The notes: generated from the letters alone by a model not told the origin. A stretch of DNA of 64,000 nt from Paenibacillus sp. J2TS4 (GCF_018403245.1 NZ_BOSH01000004.1:434001-498000), one strand, 5' to 3'. Counted from the first letter of the stretch, positions 46,655-56,369 are shown. Numbers and translations are program-made.

Positions 46655-47551
46655 ATGCACAAGGAGCTGGAATGTCTGGTACATCGAGAAGCATTACTTG
46701 GTGAAGGTCCATGCTGGGACGCAGCCCGCAACCGATTGCTGTGGGTGGACATTACAGGCAAGACCCTGCATTTGTATGATCCGGAGAAGCGCGAGGATAC
46801 CGTGCATTCCTTCGGGCAATTTGTCGGGGCGGCGGTACCGTCGGAGGACGGTAGCTTGCTGCTGGCTCTGCAGGATGGATTTTACCGGTACGATGAACAC
46901 GACAGGTCGCTTGCAAGGATAGCCGCTCCGGAGAAGCATCTGCCCGACAATCGGATGAATGATGGCAAATGCGATCCGGCGGGACGTTTTTGGGCGGGCA
47001 CGATGAGTATGACAGGTAAGCCTGAAGCAGGAAGTCTTTATTGCCTGCATTCCGATTTCACCCTGACGCGGGAAGTCTCGAACGTTAGCATTTCTAACGG
47101 GCTGGGATGGAGCCCCGACGGGAAGACGATGTATTACATCGACACAATCGCGGGACAGGTATATGCTTTCGATTATGAAATGGCTTCCGGGAGGATTGAC
47201 GGCCGCCGAACGCTGCTGGAAATTGCGCGGGAGGACGGGCTTCCCGACGGCATGACGGTGGATGAGGAAGGGGCGCTCTGGATAGCCCATTGGGGCGGGG
47301 GCAAAGTATCCCGCTACGATCCTACCAGCCGACAATTGCTGGAGGAGATTAAGGTTCCGGCCCGTTTGGTGACGTCTTGCGCTTTCGGAGGTCCCGAACT
47401 CGATGAACTGTATATTACAACAGCGAGAGACGAGGAAGCGGATGATCGCCACGGAGGCAGCTTGTTCCGGGTGAAGCTTAACGTCAGAGGCCTTCCGTCA
47501 GCCTCCTTTCGTCCGACCGCCGGCCGAAGCCGGCCATTAGCCCTTTACTAA
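46655..47551 (+). CDS. SMP-30/gluconolactonase family lactonase
   Basis: The 298-residue protein has the six-bladed propeller pattern: LLGEGPCWDAARNRLLWVDI, NRMNDGKCDPAGRFWAGTM with metal-binding Asn and Asp, SNGLGWSPDGKTMYYIDT, and DGMTVDEEGALWIAHWGGG. Glu in LGEGP and the other ligands should hold a divalent metal. It would open the aldonolactone made by the SDR before dehydration. An AAAGGAAGG site precedes ATG 46655. Confidence 0.92.
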   Translation: MHKELECLVHREALLGEGPCWDAARNRLLWVDITGKTLHLYDPEKREDTVHSFGQFVGAAVPSEDGSLLLALQDGFYRYDEHDRSLARIAAPEKHLPDNRMNDGKCDPAGRFWAGTMSMTGKPEAGSLYCLHSDFTLTREVSNVSISNGLGWSPDGKTMYYIDTIAGQVYAFDYEMASGRIDGRRTLLEIAREDGLPDGMTVDEEGALWIAHWGGGKVSRYDPTSRQLLEEIKVPARLVTSCAFGGPELDELYITTARDEEADDRHGGSLFRVKLNVRGLPSASFRPTAGRSRPLALY

Positions 47552-47619
47552 TGCTGAAGAAGGGATGAACGGATCGGTTCACGTACAAACTGCTCTTTAT
47601 TTGAGAGAGGAGGAAGAAC

Positions 47620-50600
47620 ATGGGATCGCGATTTTTCTCGAAAGGTGTAGCTGTCATCTTATCGGCGATGTTATTGGCGGGCTCTTTCCCGAGCGGGTCA
47701 GCGGGCGCTGCCTCTGGCAGCGCAGTAAGGAGCAAGGAGAGCTCTGCCCCCGGAAACTTACAGGAGGGCAACGGGAGGGGGTTCAGCGACATTGTGGCGG
47801 GGAATGAAGAAATCTCCGTTACGGAAGCGAGCTATGGGGTGGATAGCCGCAGTGTTTCCGAAACGAGCGTCGTGCCGGAGCTGCCGGATTCCACCACCGC
47901 TGTAGCGGGGAAGACCGGTGGCGACCCCGGATTTACTTATGCTGTTGGGGCCAGAGATTGGGTAGAGGGCAAAGACTACTATTTTATTGAAAACGATCAG
48001 GTCAAGCTAACCATCGGGACGGACAGATTATCGACCAATGATCCTGTAGACACAAGCGACGAAGCGACCGGCAATAACAAATGGGGGACCTTGACACCCG
48101 GCCATATGATGGATGCCGCCCCCAAATTCAACATGCGGGACAACCTGGATTACACGGAGTTTGTGCTTAGCAAGAACGTCGGGAGGACGTGGTGGTATCC
48201 GACCGAAAAGCTGAGCATGCCGAATATTCAAGTGGCGGATCACACGGTTGTGGCCGATGGAACTTGGGACAGCGATCCGAGCGTCAAAGCCCAGGTTACT
48301 TACTCGATTGTCGAAAATTCCCCCCTGATTAAAATGAAAGTCAAGCTGATCAACGAGGGGACCGCCGATTTCTCCGGACATCTTGCCTACATCATTGATC
48401 CGGAGGAGGCGCTTGAGCAGCAGAGCTATGTTCCCGGCTGGGGCTGGAGAGGCGGCCAGGTCAGCGAATATATTACCTCCGGCTGGAATAAAAACTACAT
48501 TTTCAACGGAATACAGGATAAATATACCGGCCGTACAGCTCATGCGATCATTTGGCCGGACGATCAGCAGCCCTCGGCGCTCATCCCGGAAGGATATATA
48601 ACCGGCGCCTGGTTCAAGGTGACTTTGCCTGTCCGCGGGACCAAGGAACTGGTGATCTATCATCTGCCGCATAACCCGGGCCCGGCCTATGAAGCGTATC
48701 AGACTGCGGAGTTCTGGGCCAATGTGGTGAAGCAGGGAATCGATCCGGCAGCGATTGGCCAAATAACGGGGCAGGTCACCGATTCCGAGGGCCGTCCGTC
48801 AGGCGGCGTGGAGATTGAACTCAGAACGGCGGAAGGAGGAAAATATGCCGCGGCCACTACGGACAGCAGAGGAATGTACAGCCTATACGCCGTGAAAGGA
48901 GAAGGCTACAGCCTTCACGCCACCAATGGAAGCGAGAATTACGAGCAGCAGTTAGCGGGGTGGGGCGACGGAAATCCGATTCGGGTTGACTTCAACATGA
49001 CCGCTCCTGTCGGGGAGATTGTAGCGGGCGTGACCCGCGGGGACCCGGGATTTACCTATGAGGGAACATCAAGAGATTGGTGGCCGAAGAACGATTACTA
49101 TTACATCGAAAGCCCGGATATTAAATTTACGGTCGGGACGGTAAGAACAGCTGGCAAAGACCCGGTGGATTGGAGCAACGACGCTTCCGGGAACAATAAG
49201 TGGGGCAGTCTGACCCCCGGTCATATAATGGATGCCGTTCCCAAACTGACGATGCAGGAGAACCTCGATTTTACGGAATTCGTCCTGAGCGATGACTTGG
49301 GTGTAACGCCGGAGGACGAAGCGAACGGCAAGCATATGGAATGGTCCTGGTTTCATCCGCTAACGAAGCTCCAGCTTCCGGATATCCGTCTGGACGGCAA
49401 TGCCATTGTAGCCGACGGGGACTGGGATTCCAATGACGAGATGAAAGCCTCGGTGCGGTATTCCATAGTTGAAGGCACGCCGTTAATTAAGATGGAAATT
49501 ACGCTCGATAACCGGACGGGAAGCGATTTTAACGGAAATTTCGGGTATATTATCGATCCCGATCAGCCGGGAGAGCAGCATAGCTACCTGCCGGGAAGAA
49601 ATTGGGTGTATAGTCAGGAAAAGAATGCGATCAGAAGCGGATGGACGGATCACTATCTGTTCAACGGAATCAACAACGCCTTCACCGGGAAAACAGCCCA
49701 TGCGATCCTTTGGCCGAACGAGCAGCAGCCCGAAATCATTATGCATGAGGCTATATTCATGGGGGTTTGGTTCCCGGCGGTAATCCCTGACGGCGAGAGC
49801 CAAAGCTATGTGATCTACCATTTGCCTCATGTCGCCGGCCCTGCGGATAAACCCTACGCCGCAGCAGAATTCTGGGCGCAATTCATTCGGGATCATGGTC
49901 AGGCCGAAGAGTACGGGAGCATAATCGGCTCAGTGACGGATGAGGCGGGGGCCCCTGTGCCTTTTACAGAAATAGCGGCTGCGGACGAGAACGGAGCCGT
50001 CTATGCAAGAGCAGTAACTAATCGCGAGGGCAAATACCAGATTTTTGCGAAGAAGGGCGTCTATCGGATCACTCCTGTAAATGAAGAGTACTCGGTAGAA
50101 GGCCGAACCGTCGAAATTGGGGAAATAAGAAGGATACAAGCGGACTTTACGATGAAAAAGTATGCGGAGGTCAGGGTTGAGCTGCCTCCGGATCTCGTGG
50201 CGGAGGCACCGTTTGAGATCACAATGACCGTGCAAAATCTGACCGATGCCCCTTTGCAAAACGTTGCCCTGGAGGTACATCCTCCGTATTTTGTCCATTT
50301 GCTGGACGAGGGAAGCCTGGAAATCCCGGTTATCGATGCCCGTGTGCAGGCGGTAAGGAAGGTCCGCGCGGTGGCGATGGAAGGCGGGAGGTCTGTTATC
50401 CAGGCCAAAGTATCCACAGATATTTTTAATCTGACGGGCACTAGCAGCTTTGATGTCCGCGGGGCAGGGTATTATGGAGGAGACAATCATTCCCATACGA
50501 AGCACAGTGACGGAGTTCATACCGTAGCCGAAAACTCCGCCAGCGTTTATAATAATCGGCTGTTATCCTGGCTATGGAGCTCCGATCATAATACCGACTC

Positions 50601-51786
50601 GCAGAGGCCGGATACGGATACGGTTACCGAGAGCTATAACGGACGCTTCCTCAGTCTTCCGGCTGCGGAAATCACTACGAAATCAGGCCATGCGCTGGCC
50701 TTCGGAATAAATGGCGTCCCGAGACATGACATTAACGACCCGGAATCCGGCTACAGCTGGCAGGACAGTATCGATGAGGTGACAGGTCTTGGCGGCCTGT
50801 TCTATATCGCTCATCCGTTCGATCAAACCTATACGTTCCAGAATCCGTATCAGTGGACGGGATATACCGGGGTGGAAGTATGGAACGGCACCTGGCATGC
50901 CCTGGACAACGGGGTGAATGAGCGGGCGTTCCGGTTCTGGGACGAAATCAATATACGTATACGCGGGGACGGCAAGTACTATGGAATAGCCAATTCCGAC
51001 GGTCATACCAAAGATAAGGTTGGAGATCCCTATATCAAAGGCTTGATCGGGGAGCTTTCCGAGCAGAATGTTCTGGAACTGCTGCGGAACGGGGGTTATT
51101 ACGGCTCTAACGGCCCAGAACTCAGATTCAGCATCGGCGGAGTCGATATGGGAGGAACCCTCCAACTGGAAAGAGCCGGCCATATGCCGTTTCAGCTTCA
51201 GGCTTATGATCCCAACTCTAATCTGACCAGCGTCCGCGTCATTAAATATCCGGTAACCGGTAATATCGCGGATTATGCCCGCAGAGAGATTGTTTTTGAA
51301 GAGGACCTTACGGGCCGGCAAACGAACACCTTCTCCAAGACGATTCCTTTGCCTGTGACGGATAAGGAATTTTACCGTATGGAGGTGCGCAGTGAGAAGG
51401 CACAGGAGAATAGCTCCGGCATCGGCCCTCTGGCCGGCACGGGCTTCGCTTTTTCCAATCCGGTCTGGGTAGAGCTCTCCGGTTCTTCCAACTCTGCGGC
51501 CATCGAGTCCATTTCTTATAAAAATAAAACCAAGTATAAACTGCTCCCGCCATTCGGGGTGAATCGCTTAGAGATGTATGACAACCGTTTCGATCCCAAA
51601 AAGCTGTCTGTCACCACAAGCAGCGGAGCAAAAGTAACGTCCGCCCATTATACTGAGCTGATTAAAGGTGCAAGAAGTGTCGGTCTGCTGAAGATTAGCG
51701 TGACCGCCAAGGATGGAACGCGGAAAGACTATTCCTATGTAGTGGACACCATAAGTGTTCGCGATAAACAAAAGTACGGGCAATAA
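47620..51786 (+). CDS. Secreted multidomain PHP (CehA/McbA-like) metallohydrolase with duplicated N-terminal half
   Basis: The 1388-residue protein starts with a signal peptide (SKGVAVILSAMLLAGSF). Residues about 100-370 and 472-760 are two copies of one module (GDPGFTYAVG...RDW / GDPGFTYEGTSRDW; NNKWGTLTPGHMMDA / NNKWGSLTPGHIMDA), each followed by a carboxypeptidase-regulatory-like Ig domain (380-470; 765-850). A beta domain (852-948) leads to a PHP phosphoesterase domain with metal ligands His957 and His959 in NHSHTKHSDG, SSDHN at 988-991, FYIAHPF and NSDGHTK. A C-terminal beta segment ends the protein. It is probably exported to the cell surface or medium; the hydrolysed bond is unknown. 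Confidence 0.85.
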   Translation: MGSRFFSKGVAVILSAMLLAGSFPSGSAGAASGSAVRSKESSAPGNLQEGNGRGFSDIVAGNEEISVTEASYGVDSRSVSETSVVPELPDSTTAVAGKTGGDPGFTYAVGARDWVEGKDYYFIENDQVKLTIGTDRLSTNDPVDTSDEATGNNKWGTLTPGHMMDAAPKFNMRDNLDYTEFVLSKNVGRTWWYPTEKLSMPNIQVADHTVVADGTWDSDPSVKAQVTYSIVENSPLIKMKVKLINEGTADFSGHLAYIIDPEEALEQQSYVPGWGWRGGQVSEYITSGWNKNYIFNGIQDKYTGRTAHAIIWPDDQQPSALIPEGYITGAWFKVTLPVRGTKELVIYHLPHNPGPAYEAYQTAEFWANVVKQGIDPAAIGQITGQVTDSEGRPSGGVEIELRTAEGGKYAAATTDSRGMYSLYAVKGEGYSLHATNGSENYEQQLAGWGDGNPIRVDFNMTAPVGEIVAGVTRGDPGFTYEGTSRDWWPKNDYYYIESPDIKFTVGTVRTAGKDPVDWSNDASGNNKWGSLTPGHIMDAVPKLTMQENLDFTEFVLSDDLGVTPEDEANGKHMEWSWFHPLTKLQLPDIRLDGNAIVADGDWDSNDEMKASVRYSIVEGTPLIKMEITLDNRTGSDFNGNFGYIIDPDQPGEQHSYLPGRNWVYSQEKNAIRSGWTDHYLFNGINNAFTGKTAHAILWPNEQQPEIIMHEAIFMGVWFPAVIPDGESQSYVIYHLPHVAGPADKPYAAAEFWAQFIRDHGQAEEYGSIIGSVTDEAGAPVPFTEIAAADENGAVYARAVTNREGKYQIFAKKGVYRITPVNEEYSVEGRTVEIGEIRRIQADFTMKKYAEVRVELPPDLVAEAPFEITMTVQNLTDAPLQNVALEVHPPYFVHLLDEGSLEIPVIDARVQAVRKVRAVAMEGGRSVIQAKVSTDIFNLTGTSSFDVRGAGYYGGDNHSHTKHSDGVHTVAENSASVYNNRLLSWLWSSDHNTDSQRPDTDTVTESYNGRFLSLPAAEITTKSGHALAFGINGVPRHDINDPESGYSWQDSIDEVTGLGGLFYIAHPFDQTYTFQNPYQWTGYTGVEVWNGTWHALDNGVNERAFRFWDEINIRIRGDGKYYGIANSDGHTKDKVGDPYIKGLIGELSEQNVLELLRNGGYYGSNGPELRFSIGGVDMGGTLQLERAGHMPFQLQAYDPNSNLTSVRVIKYPVTGNIADYARREIVFEEDLTGRQTNTFSKTIPLPVTDKEFYRMEVRSEKAQENSSGIGPLAGTGFAFSNPVWVELSGSSNSAAIESISYKNKTKYKLLPPFGVNRLEMYDNRFDPKKLSVTTSSGAKVTSAHYTELIKGARSVGLLKISVTAKDGTRKDYSYVVDTISVRDKQKYGQ

Positions 51787-51857
51787 TGACCTTTTAAAGT
51801 CAAATCATACAGCGTGATAAATCGCTTGCGGAATGCTGCCCCCACTCAATCAACATG

Positions 51858-51909
51858 AAAAAAAGAACCTCGGATTCCACAATACATGTGGCTCTCGAGG
51901 TTCTTTTTT
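51858..51909. terminator. Bidirectional terminator after the PHP gene
   Basis: AAAGAACCTCG pairs with CGAGGTTCTTT, with an A-tract before and a T-tract after, so it can serve both strands. The interval 51910-52189 shows no gene. Confidence 0.9.
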
Positions 51910-52189
51910 ACCGCGTACAGACTTTATCTTTCGCAGAGCCAAAAATGGGCTCAACTGCCTGCAAAACTATATTCTTTTTCTCGTTCCAGTGACGATCGGG
52001 TGGTATTATGTGGAAAATGCTGTATCATCGCAGGCTTTTGTCTCTAGCACTCGAACTCGATTCCTAATAACTTGATATTCGCAGGAATTCGTATACGTTA
52101 AGGAACTAAGAAACGGGTAAGCGTTGACCAAGCCTCAAGTGAAAGTGAATGAGCGTGGCTGCGCAGGGCACGGGTTTCGATCCATTTGG

Positions 52190-52996
52190 TTACTTCCAGC
52201 CCCACTTTTGAAACACTTGATGGGAATCTTCCGTTTTTAGATAATCAATAAACTGTTGTGCTTCTTTTCTATTATCGGTATGCTTGGCAATAGCTATCGG
52301 AGTTCCCCGGTACAGCTTGTCCTGGTCAGGCAGCTCGATCAATTCGGTCACGTCCTGCAAGCGGTAGTGCCAGGATTCGTAGGTGATCCAGGCATCCAGG
52401 GACGAGTTCGATTTCCACAGTTCGATCGCTTCTGCGCTGGACTTGACGGAGACCGCGATATTATGGTCGATGCCCGGAATCAACCCTTGCCGCCCGGCCA
52501 AATCTTCCCATAGTCCAAGCTGGCCGGCGCCGTTCACGTCTATGATCTTGACGCCCGGCTTGGTCAGGTCGTCCAAAGAATGGATCTTTTTGGGATTGCC
52601 TGTGCGCACCAATATCCCGGCGGCCCGCGAGTAGAGCTCGGTACGCGACTTAGCGTCGATCAGATCGGGATAGTTATTCATCATCTCGCGGAGCATATAT
52701 TCGGCCCCGCCATAGATGAGATCCGCATCCTGCTTTGCTTGATCGATCCATTTGGCCTCCGGCCCGGCTGTAATTTCCACCTCAATGCCCGTTTCCTTCG
52801 TAAAACGGTCAGCGAGCTCCTGAATAGGGCCCAGCGGCCCCCCGGGACCGTATACTTTAACGGTGTTGGAAGTTTTGTCTCTTTTGCCCGGATGGTTTCT
52901 TGCGGTGTCCGGCTGACCTTGACCGGCGAGCACGACCGTAGCGATAACGGCCGAAGCCACCAGCAGGGTGAATAGGGTGGTGAGCGTCTTTTTCAT
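52190..52996 (-). CDS. AcfC-like substrate-binding protein
   Basis: The start is set at the second of two adjacent ATG codons (52996), six bases after AGGAGG; 52999 is possible. The roughly 268-residue protein has an export signal (LTTLFTLLVASAVIATVVLA) but no lipobox, then a type II periplasmic-binding fold beginning VKVYGPGGPLGPIQELADRF, the mark of AcfC (accessory colonization factor) proteins related to ModA. Its ligand is unknown; small anions are possible. No permease genes are adjacent. Confidence 0.8.
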   Translation of the reverse strand: MKKTLTTLFTLLVASAVIATVVLAGQGQPDTARNHPGKRDKTSNTVKVYGPGGPLGPIQELADRFTKETGIEVEITAGPEAKWIDQAKQDADLIYGGAEYMLREMMNNYPDLIDAKSRTELYSRAAGILVRTGNPKKIHSLDDLTKPGVKIIDVNGAGQLGLWEDLAGRQGLIPGIDHNIAVSVKSSAEAIELWKSNSSLDAWITYESWHYRLQDVTELIELPDQDKLYRGTPIAIAKHTDNRKEAQQFIDYLKTEDSHQVFQKWGWK

Positions 52997-53226
52997 CATA
53001 AACCTCCTTGGAATTTAGATTTGAACCCGGAGTTGGATTTCCGGTCACTATAAGTCAACGTAAGGAAGGGTCAAACGGTTTGGTCTTTCGGAAAATAGTT
53101 AGCAGCGTGTTGGTCGTCCAAACTTGCTGCGGGGTTTTTAATAAATTATCAACTTTTAGCGTTCACCCTAAAACTGTTATACCTTTGTTTACGTTTTCTT
53201 ATAAGAGGCATGAAGGAGGACCGCAG

Positions 53227-53793
53227 ATGCAGAATATGATGGACGAACAATTGATGGATCGGGTTAGGGATAAATCCCGTGCGGCTCTGGAAGAACTGTA
53301 TGATCGCTATGTGCGTCTCGTTTATTCGTTTGCCCTGAAATCGACACGGAATGAACAATCCGCCAAGGAAATCGTTCAACTGGTCTTTACCCGATTATGG
53401 ACTACGGAGAAGGGGTATCAATCGCACAAAGGTCGATTCGTCAGTTGGCTGCTTACGGTTACCCGCAACTTGACGATTGATTATATCCGGAAACAGAGAA
53501 GCGAGCATAAGACGATTTCTATGGATGAGATGGAGTGGGGGCGAACGCCATCCCCCTCTTCCAACTCGACGGAAAATGAAGTGCTTCGTAAAATGATCAG
53601 GCTGCAAATCCAGGAGGCTTACCGCTGGCTGTCCGCCAGTCAAATTGAATTGCTCCAGCAGTTGTACTGGGAAGGATATTCGCTTGCGGAGATTGCTCGA
53701 ATGCGGGACGAACCGCTCGGTACGGTGAAGAGCCGGCTTCATCAAACGTTAAAAGTATTGCGTAAACATCTGCAAATCGAATGGGAGGGATAA
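53227..53793 (+). CDS. ECF-type RNA polymerase sigma factor
   Basis: ATG 53227 follows AAGGAGGACC; longer in-frame extensions lack a site. The 188-residue protein has sigma region 2 (LEELYDRYVRLVYSFALKST; YIRKQRSEHK) and region 4 (LLQQLYWEGYSLAEIARMRD; GTVKSRLHQTLKVLRKHL) with an acidic linker, typical of group ECF sigma factors. It is directly upstream of its anti-sigma factor. Confidence 0.92.
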   Translation: MQNMMDEQLMDRVRDKSRAALEELYDRYVRLVYSFALKSTRNEQSAKEIVQLVFTRLWTTEKGYQSHKGRFVSWLLTVTRNLTIDYIRKQRSEHKTISMDEMEWGRTPSPSSNSTENEVLRKMIRLQIQEAYRWLSASQIELLQQLYWEGYSLAEIARMRDEPLGTVKSRLHQTLKVLRKHLQIEWEG

Positions 53794-53797
53794 CGAT

Positions 53798-54610
53798 ATG
53801 GATTACCGGAACGACGATTGCTTGCTGCTCGTCTCCTATATAGCCGAGGAATGCCCGGAGGAAGAACGGATCCGTTTTGAGCGCCATTTGCTTCATTGTC
53901 CCTCTTGCCGGAAAGAAGTCCGGGAATTAAAACAGGTTTGGACGGCATTGGCTTTACAAGCAGAGGAAGAGGAAGTGCCTGCTGATTTGAAAGCGCAGGT
54001 GATGGGCTCCCTTTTTCCCGAGAAGCAGATAGAACCGGAGGCAATCCCGGTCACCCTTCCTTCCCGTGTGGAGACGGCCCGCAGACGCAAAGAGGAGCGG
54101 CGTCGGGCGAGATGGAAAAGGGAGCGTTATACTCCGTGGTTCTTTAAATCTGCCTCGGCTGTCCTTCTTGGGGCGCTTCTGGTCTCCCTATGGGGGAATG
54201 TTACGATGCTCGAGCAGCTGATGGCCGTGCAGAAACCTTCCAAGCCTTCCGTTGTACAGACACCCTCGGTCCCCGCGCAAGTGATGAAGATTTATGCCCT
54301 GGAATCGGCGGATGCAGCCATGGATACGGCGAAAGGTACCGTCTGGCTGTTGAAGCAAGGGGAGGAGGTAAAGATCGTCGGCAGCTTCGAAGGACTAGCG
54401 GCCAATCAGGCAGGAGAAGCTTATCAGGTCTGGCTCATTCATGAAGGGCAGCGGCGGAATGCCGGGACATTCCAGGTGGACCCTCTGGGCAATGGCGCGA
54501 TTACTTACCGTATGGAAAATCCGGACTTGCCGTTCGATTCAATAGGCATTACCTTGGAGCCGGACTCTCATGGAACGGAGCCGAGAGGCAAAAAAGTGTT
54601 AGGGACCTAG
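53798..54610 (+). CDS. Anti-sigma factor (zinc-finger plus RskA-like C-terminal domain)
   Basis: The 270-residue protein has a ZAS-type motif with His30, Cys34 and Cys37 (HLLHCPSC), a basic linker, one membrane helix at about residues 109-125 (SASAVLLGALLVSLWGNVTM) and an extracellular RskA-like domain (VWLLKQGEEVKIVGSFEGLA; AYQVWLIHEGQRRNAGTFQV). It should hold the adjacent sigma factor inactive until a signal outside the cell. The gene begins five bases after the sigma gene. Confidence 0.9.
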   Translation: MDYRNDDCLLLVSYIAEECPEEERIRFERHLLHCPSCRKEVRELKQVWTALALQAEEEEVPADLKAQVMGSLFPEKQIEPEAIPVTLPSRVETARRRKEERRRARWKRERYTPWFFKSASAVLLGALLVSLWGNVTMLEQLMAVQKPSKPSVVQTPSVPAQVMKIYALESADAAMDTAKGTVWLLKQGEEVKIVGSFEGLAANQAGEAYQVWLIHEGQRRNAGTFQVDPLGNGAITYRMENPDLPFDSIGITLEPDSHGTEPRGKKVLGT

Positions 54611-54723
54611 CGGATTAAGCGTTAATCTATTGTGCGGAAATGATCCGAAACAGAAGTACAAGTACATCAGCATAGAAATCCGGGTCGAGGCCCCTAATGG
54701 AGAGGGGGAGTGATATTCGCATT

Positions 54724-54766
54724 AATAAAGCCTTATCGCTCCGGTTATGGAGGATAAGGCTTTATT
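54724..54766. terminator. Bidirectional terminator between anti-sigma and sortase genes
   Basis: AATAAAGCCTTATC and GATAAGGCTTTATT are perfect inverted 14-mers around a 15-base loop, placed between two convergent operons. Confidence 0.9.
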
Positions 54767-54809
54767 ATGGTGGGCGCTATATGGCGGCGGTCGGCCACAT
54801 GAACGGATG

Positions 54810-55478
54810 TTATTCCTGCTCGTTCAACCGGCTATCGATTAGGGCGGCTTCTATAAACAGCCGTTGATCGGTCCAGGTTAAAGCATCGAGCGGATAGCAG
54901 GTTTCCAGAGCTAAGGCCGGATAAGCGGTATCAGGCAGGGCATCCTCGATATGCAGAAGTTGCTGTCCCATTACTTGGAACGTAAACGTACCATCCAAGG
55001 TCGAGACCGTGATCAGGTCTCCGGCGGCCAACTCGTCCAGGTGCCTGAAAAAGGTAGCGTTATGAGCTGCGATTACACTTTTGCCGACCTGTCCCGGGAG
55101 CACGCTTTCCGGTAGATGTCCTGGAGCTTTAGCCAACTGTCTCTGATCGGTGCCTTCCAGTATAGCTTCCTCAAATTGAAGTGAAGGAATGGATAGCTTG
55201 CCAAGGAGTTCTCCCTTGACGGGGTTTCCGATCAACGATTTCTCCTGAGCCGGCTCCGGGAATAGTCCATTAGAGAATGCCGGGACTCCTGCTGACTGTG
55301 CGGCGGGAGAGGGGGTGGAAATCCACCCCTCCTGCGATTCAAATCGGCTCTCCGCCTGGGCCCGGAGAGGGGCAGCCAGGCTATCGGAGCAAGCTATCCA
55401 CAGGAAAGGAACAAGGAGGAAGGATACTCCAATAGCCACCAATCCTCCCGCCAAACGGGCAAGACTCAGGCGATTCAT
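54810..55478 (-). CDS. Sortase (class D-like)
   Basis: The 222-residue protein has an N-terminal membrane helix (9-30), a spacer and the sortase beta-barrel from about 88. The catalytic residues are His139 (IAAHNATFFRHL), Cys194 (LETCYPL) and Arg206 (TDQRLFIEA). It cleaves a sorting signal of surface proteins and attaches them to the cell wall. It begins three bases after the stop codon of the gene for a protein with an SPVTG sorting signal, which is very likely its dedicated substrate. Confidence 0.92.
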   Translation of the reverse strand: MNRLSLARLAGGLVAIGVSFLLVPFLWIACSDSLAAPLRAQAESRFESQEGWISTPSPAAQSAGVPAFSNGLFPEPAQEKSLIGNPVKGELLGKLSIPSLQFEEAILEGTDQRQLAKAPGHLPESVLPGQVGKSVIAAHNATFFRHLDELAAGDLITVSTLDGTFTFQVMGQQLLHIEDALPDTAYPALALETCYPLDALTWTDQRLFIEAALIDSRLNEQE

Positions 55479-55481
55479 CGA

Positions 55482-56120
55482 TCAGTTAGCCGCATGTCGG
55501 CGGGACAGGAAATAAACGAAGGCTCCGGCCAATAAGAAGATTATGCCGACAGCCGCCCATGGATACAGGTTGATACCGGTTACCGGGGAAGTCGCCTTAT
55601 CGACTGAAACGGCTGGAGAAGTGACGGCCCATCCTACAGGGGCGCCCGCAATCGGATGGGATAAAGTATTCCCTTCGATCTTGGCCGGTACTTTGTTTAG
55701 CGTGAACGTTCCATCTTCCGCTGTATCGTAGTATTTGCTTTCCTCGCCAATGCTCGGCGAGGTAAAGCTGAACGTCACGGGTGTATTGAATTTGCCGATC
55801 AATTCGTTCGTAGTCGTATCGGTCACCTTGAAGGCAAAATCTATCAGGACCGTTTCACCTTCCGGGGCTTTGGCCTGGAAATCGGCGAGTGGTCCTTCCA
55901 GCACTTGAAATTTCACCGAATTGGCAAATGTTCCTTCCGGAATCTCAATCTTGACCGAGCCATAGCTAATAGTGGCCGCCTGACCGGCTTCAATCGTTTG
56001 CTCTGCCGCAACCGTCGGGAATCCGAGTTGTTCGAAATCGGGCACTGCAGCCATGGCGGCCGTGGCGAACAGCGATAGAGTAAACAACATCGACAAGCAG
56101 GCTGAAGAAATTCGTTTCAT
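55482..56120 (-). CDS. Cell-wall-anchored surface protein with SPVTG sorting signal
   Basis: The 212-residue protein has a signal peptide (cleavage near AMAA, residue 25), a beta-rich extracellular domain (about 26-165) and a C-terminal sorting signal: SPVTG (178-182), a hydrophobic helix (186-205) and the basic tail SRRHAAN. It is co-transcribed with the sortase gene directly downstream. Its function outside the cell is unknown. AAGGAGAG precedes the ATG. The LPXTG consensus is altered at the first residue (Ser for Leu). Confidence 0.88.
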   Translation of the reverse strand: MKRISSACLSMLFTLSLFATAAMAAVPDFEQLGFPTVAAEQTIEAGQAATISYGSVKIEIPEGTFANSVKFQVLEGPLADFQAKAPEGETVLIDFAFKVTDTTTNELIGKFNTPVTFSFTSPSIGEESKYYDTAEDGTFTLNKVPAKIEGNTLSHPIAGAPVGWAVTSPAVSVDKATSPVTGINLYPWAAVGIIFLLAGAFVYFLSRRHAAN

Positions 56121-56333
56121 ACAGAAACACTCTCCTTAACGATAATTTGACTTTCGATAGAAGATAACGAAATCTTTGGTGTAACGGTTTGCCGGTTTGA
56201 TAAAGAAACAGATAAAAACTACATAGTAAGACGAAGAATAAGCCTCCGAGAGTAAAAGTTTTTGTACCATTGGGAATTTACTCATCTAGTAGACAATCAT
56301 CCCGTGTTATGTTTGATATACAATGTTCTTCCG

Positions 56334-56363
56334 TTAGACAGCAGTATATTCCTCTGCTATAAT
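56334..56363 (+). promoter_or_regulatory. Promoter candidate for the 56.4 kb transcript
   Basis: An extended -10 (TGCTATAAT; TATAAT at 56358-56363) is preceded by TTAGAC at 56334-56339, 18 bp away. It drives plus-strand transcription into a region without a gene for about 170 bp. Confidence 0.5.
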
Positions 56364-56369
56364 TGTTGA

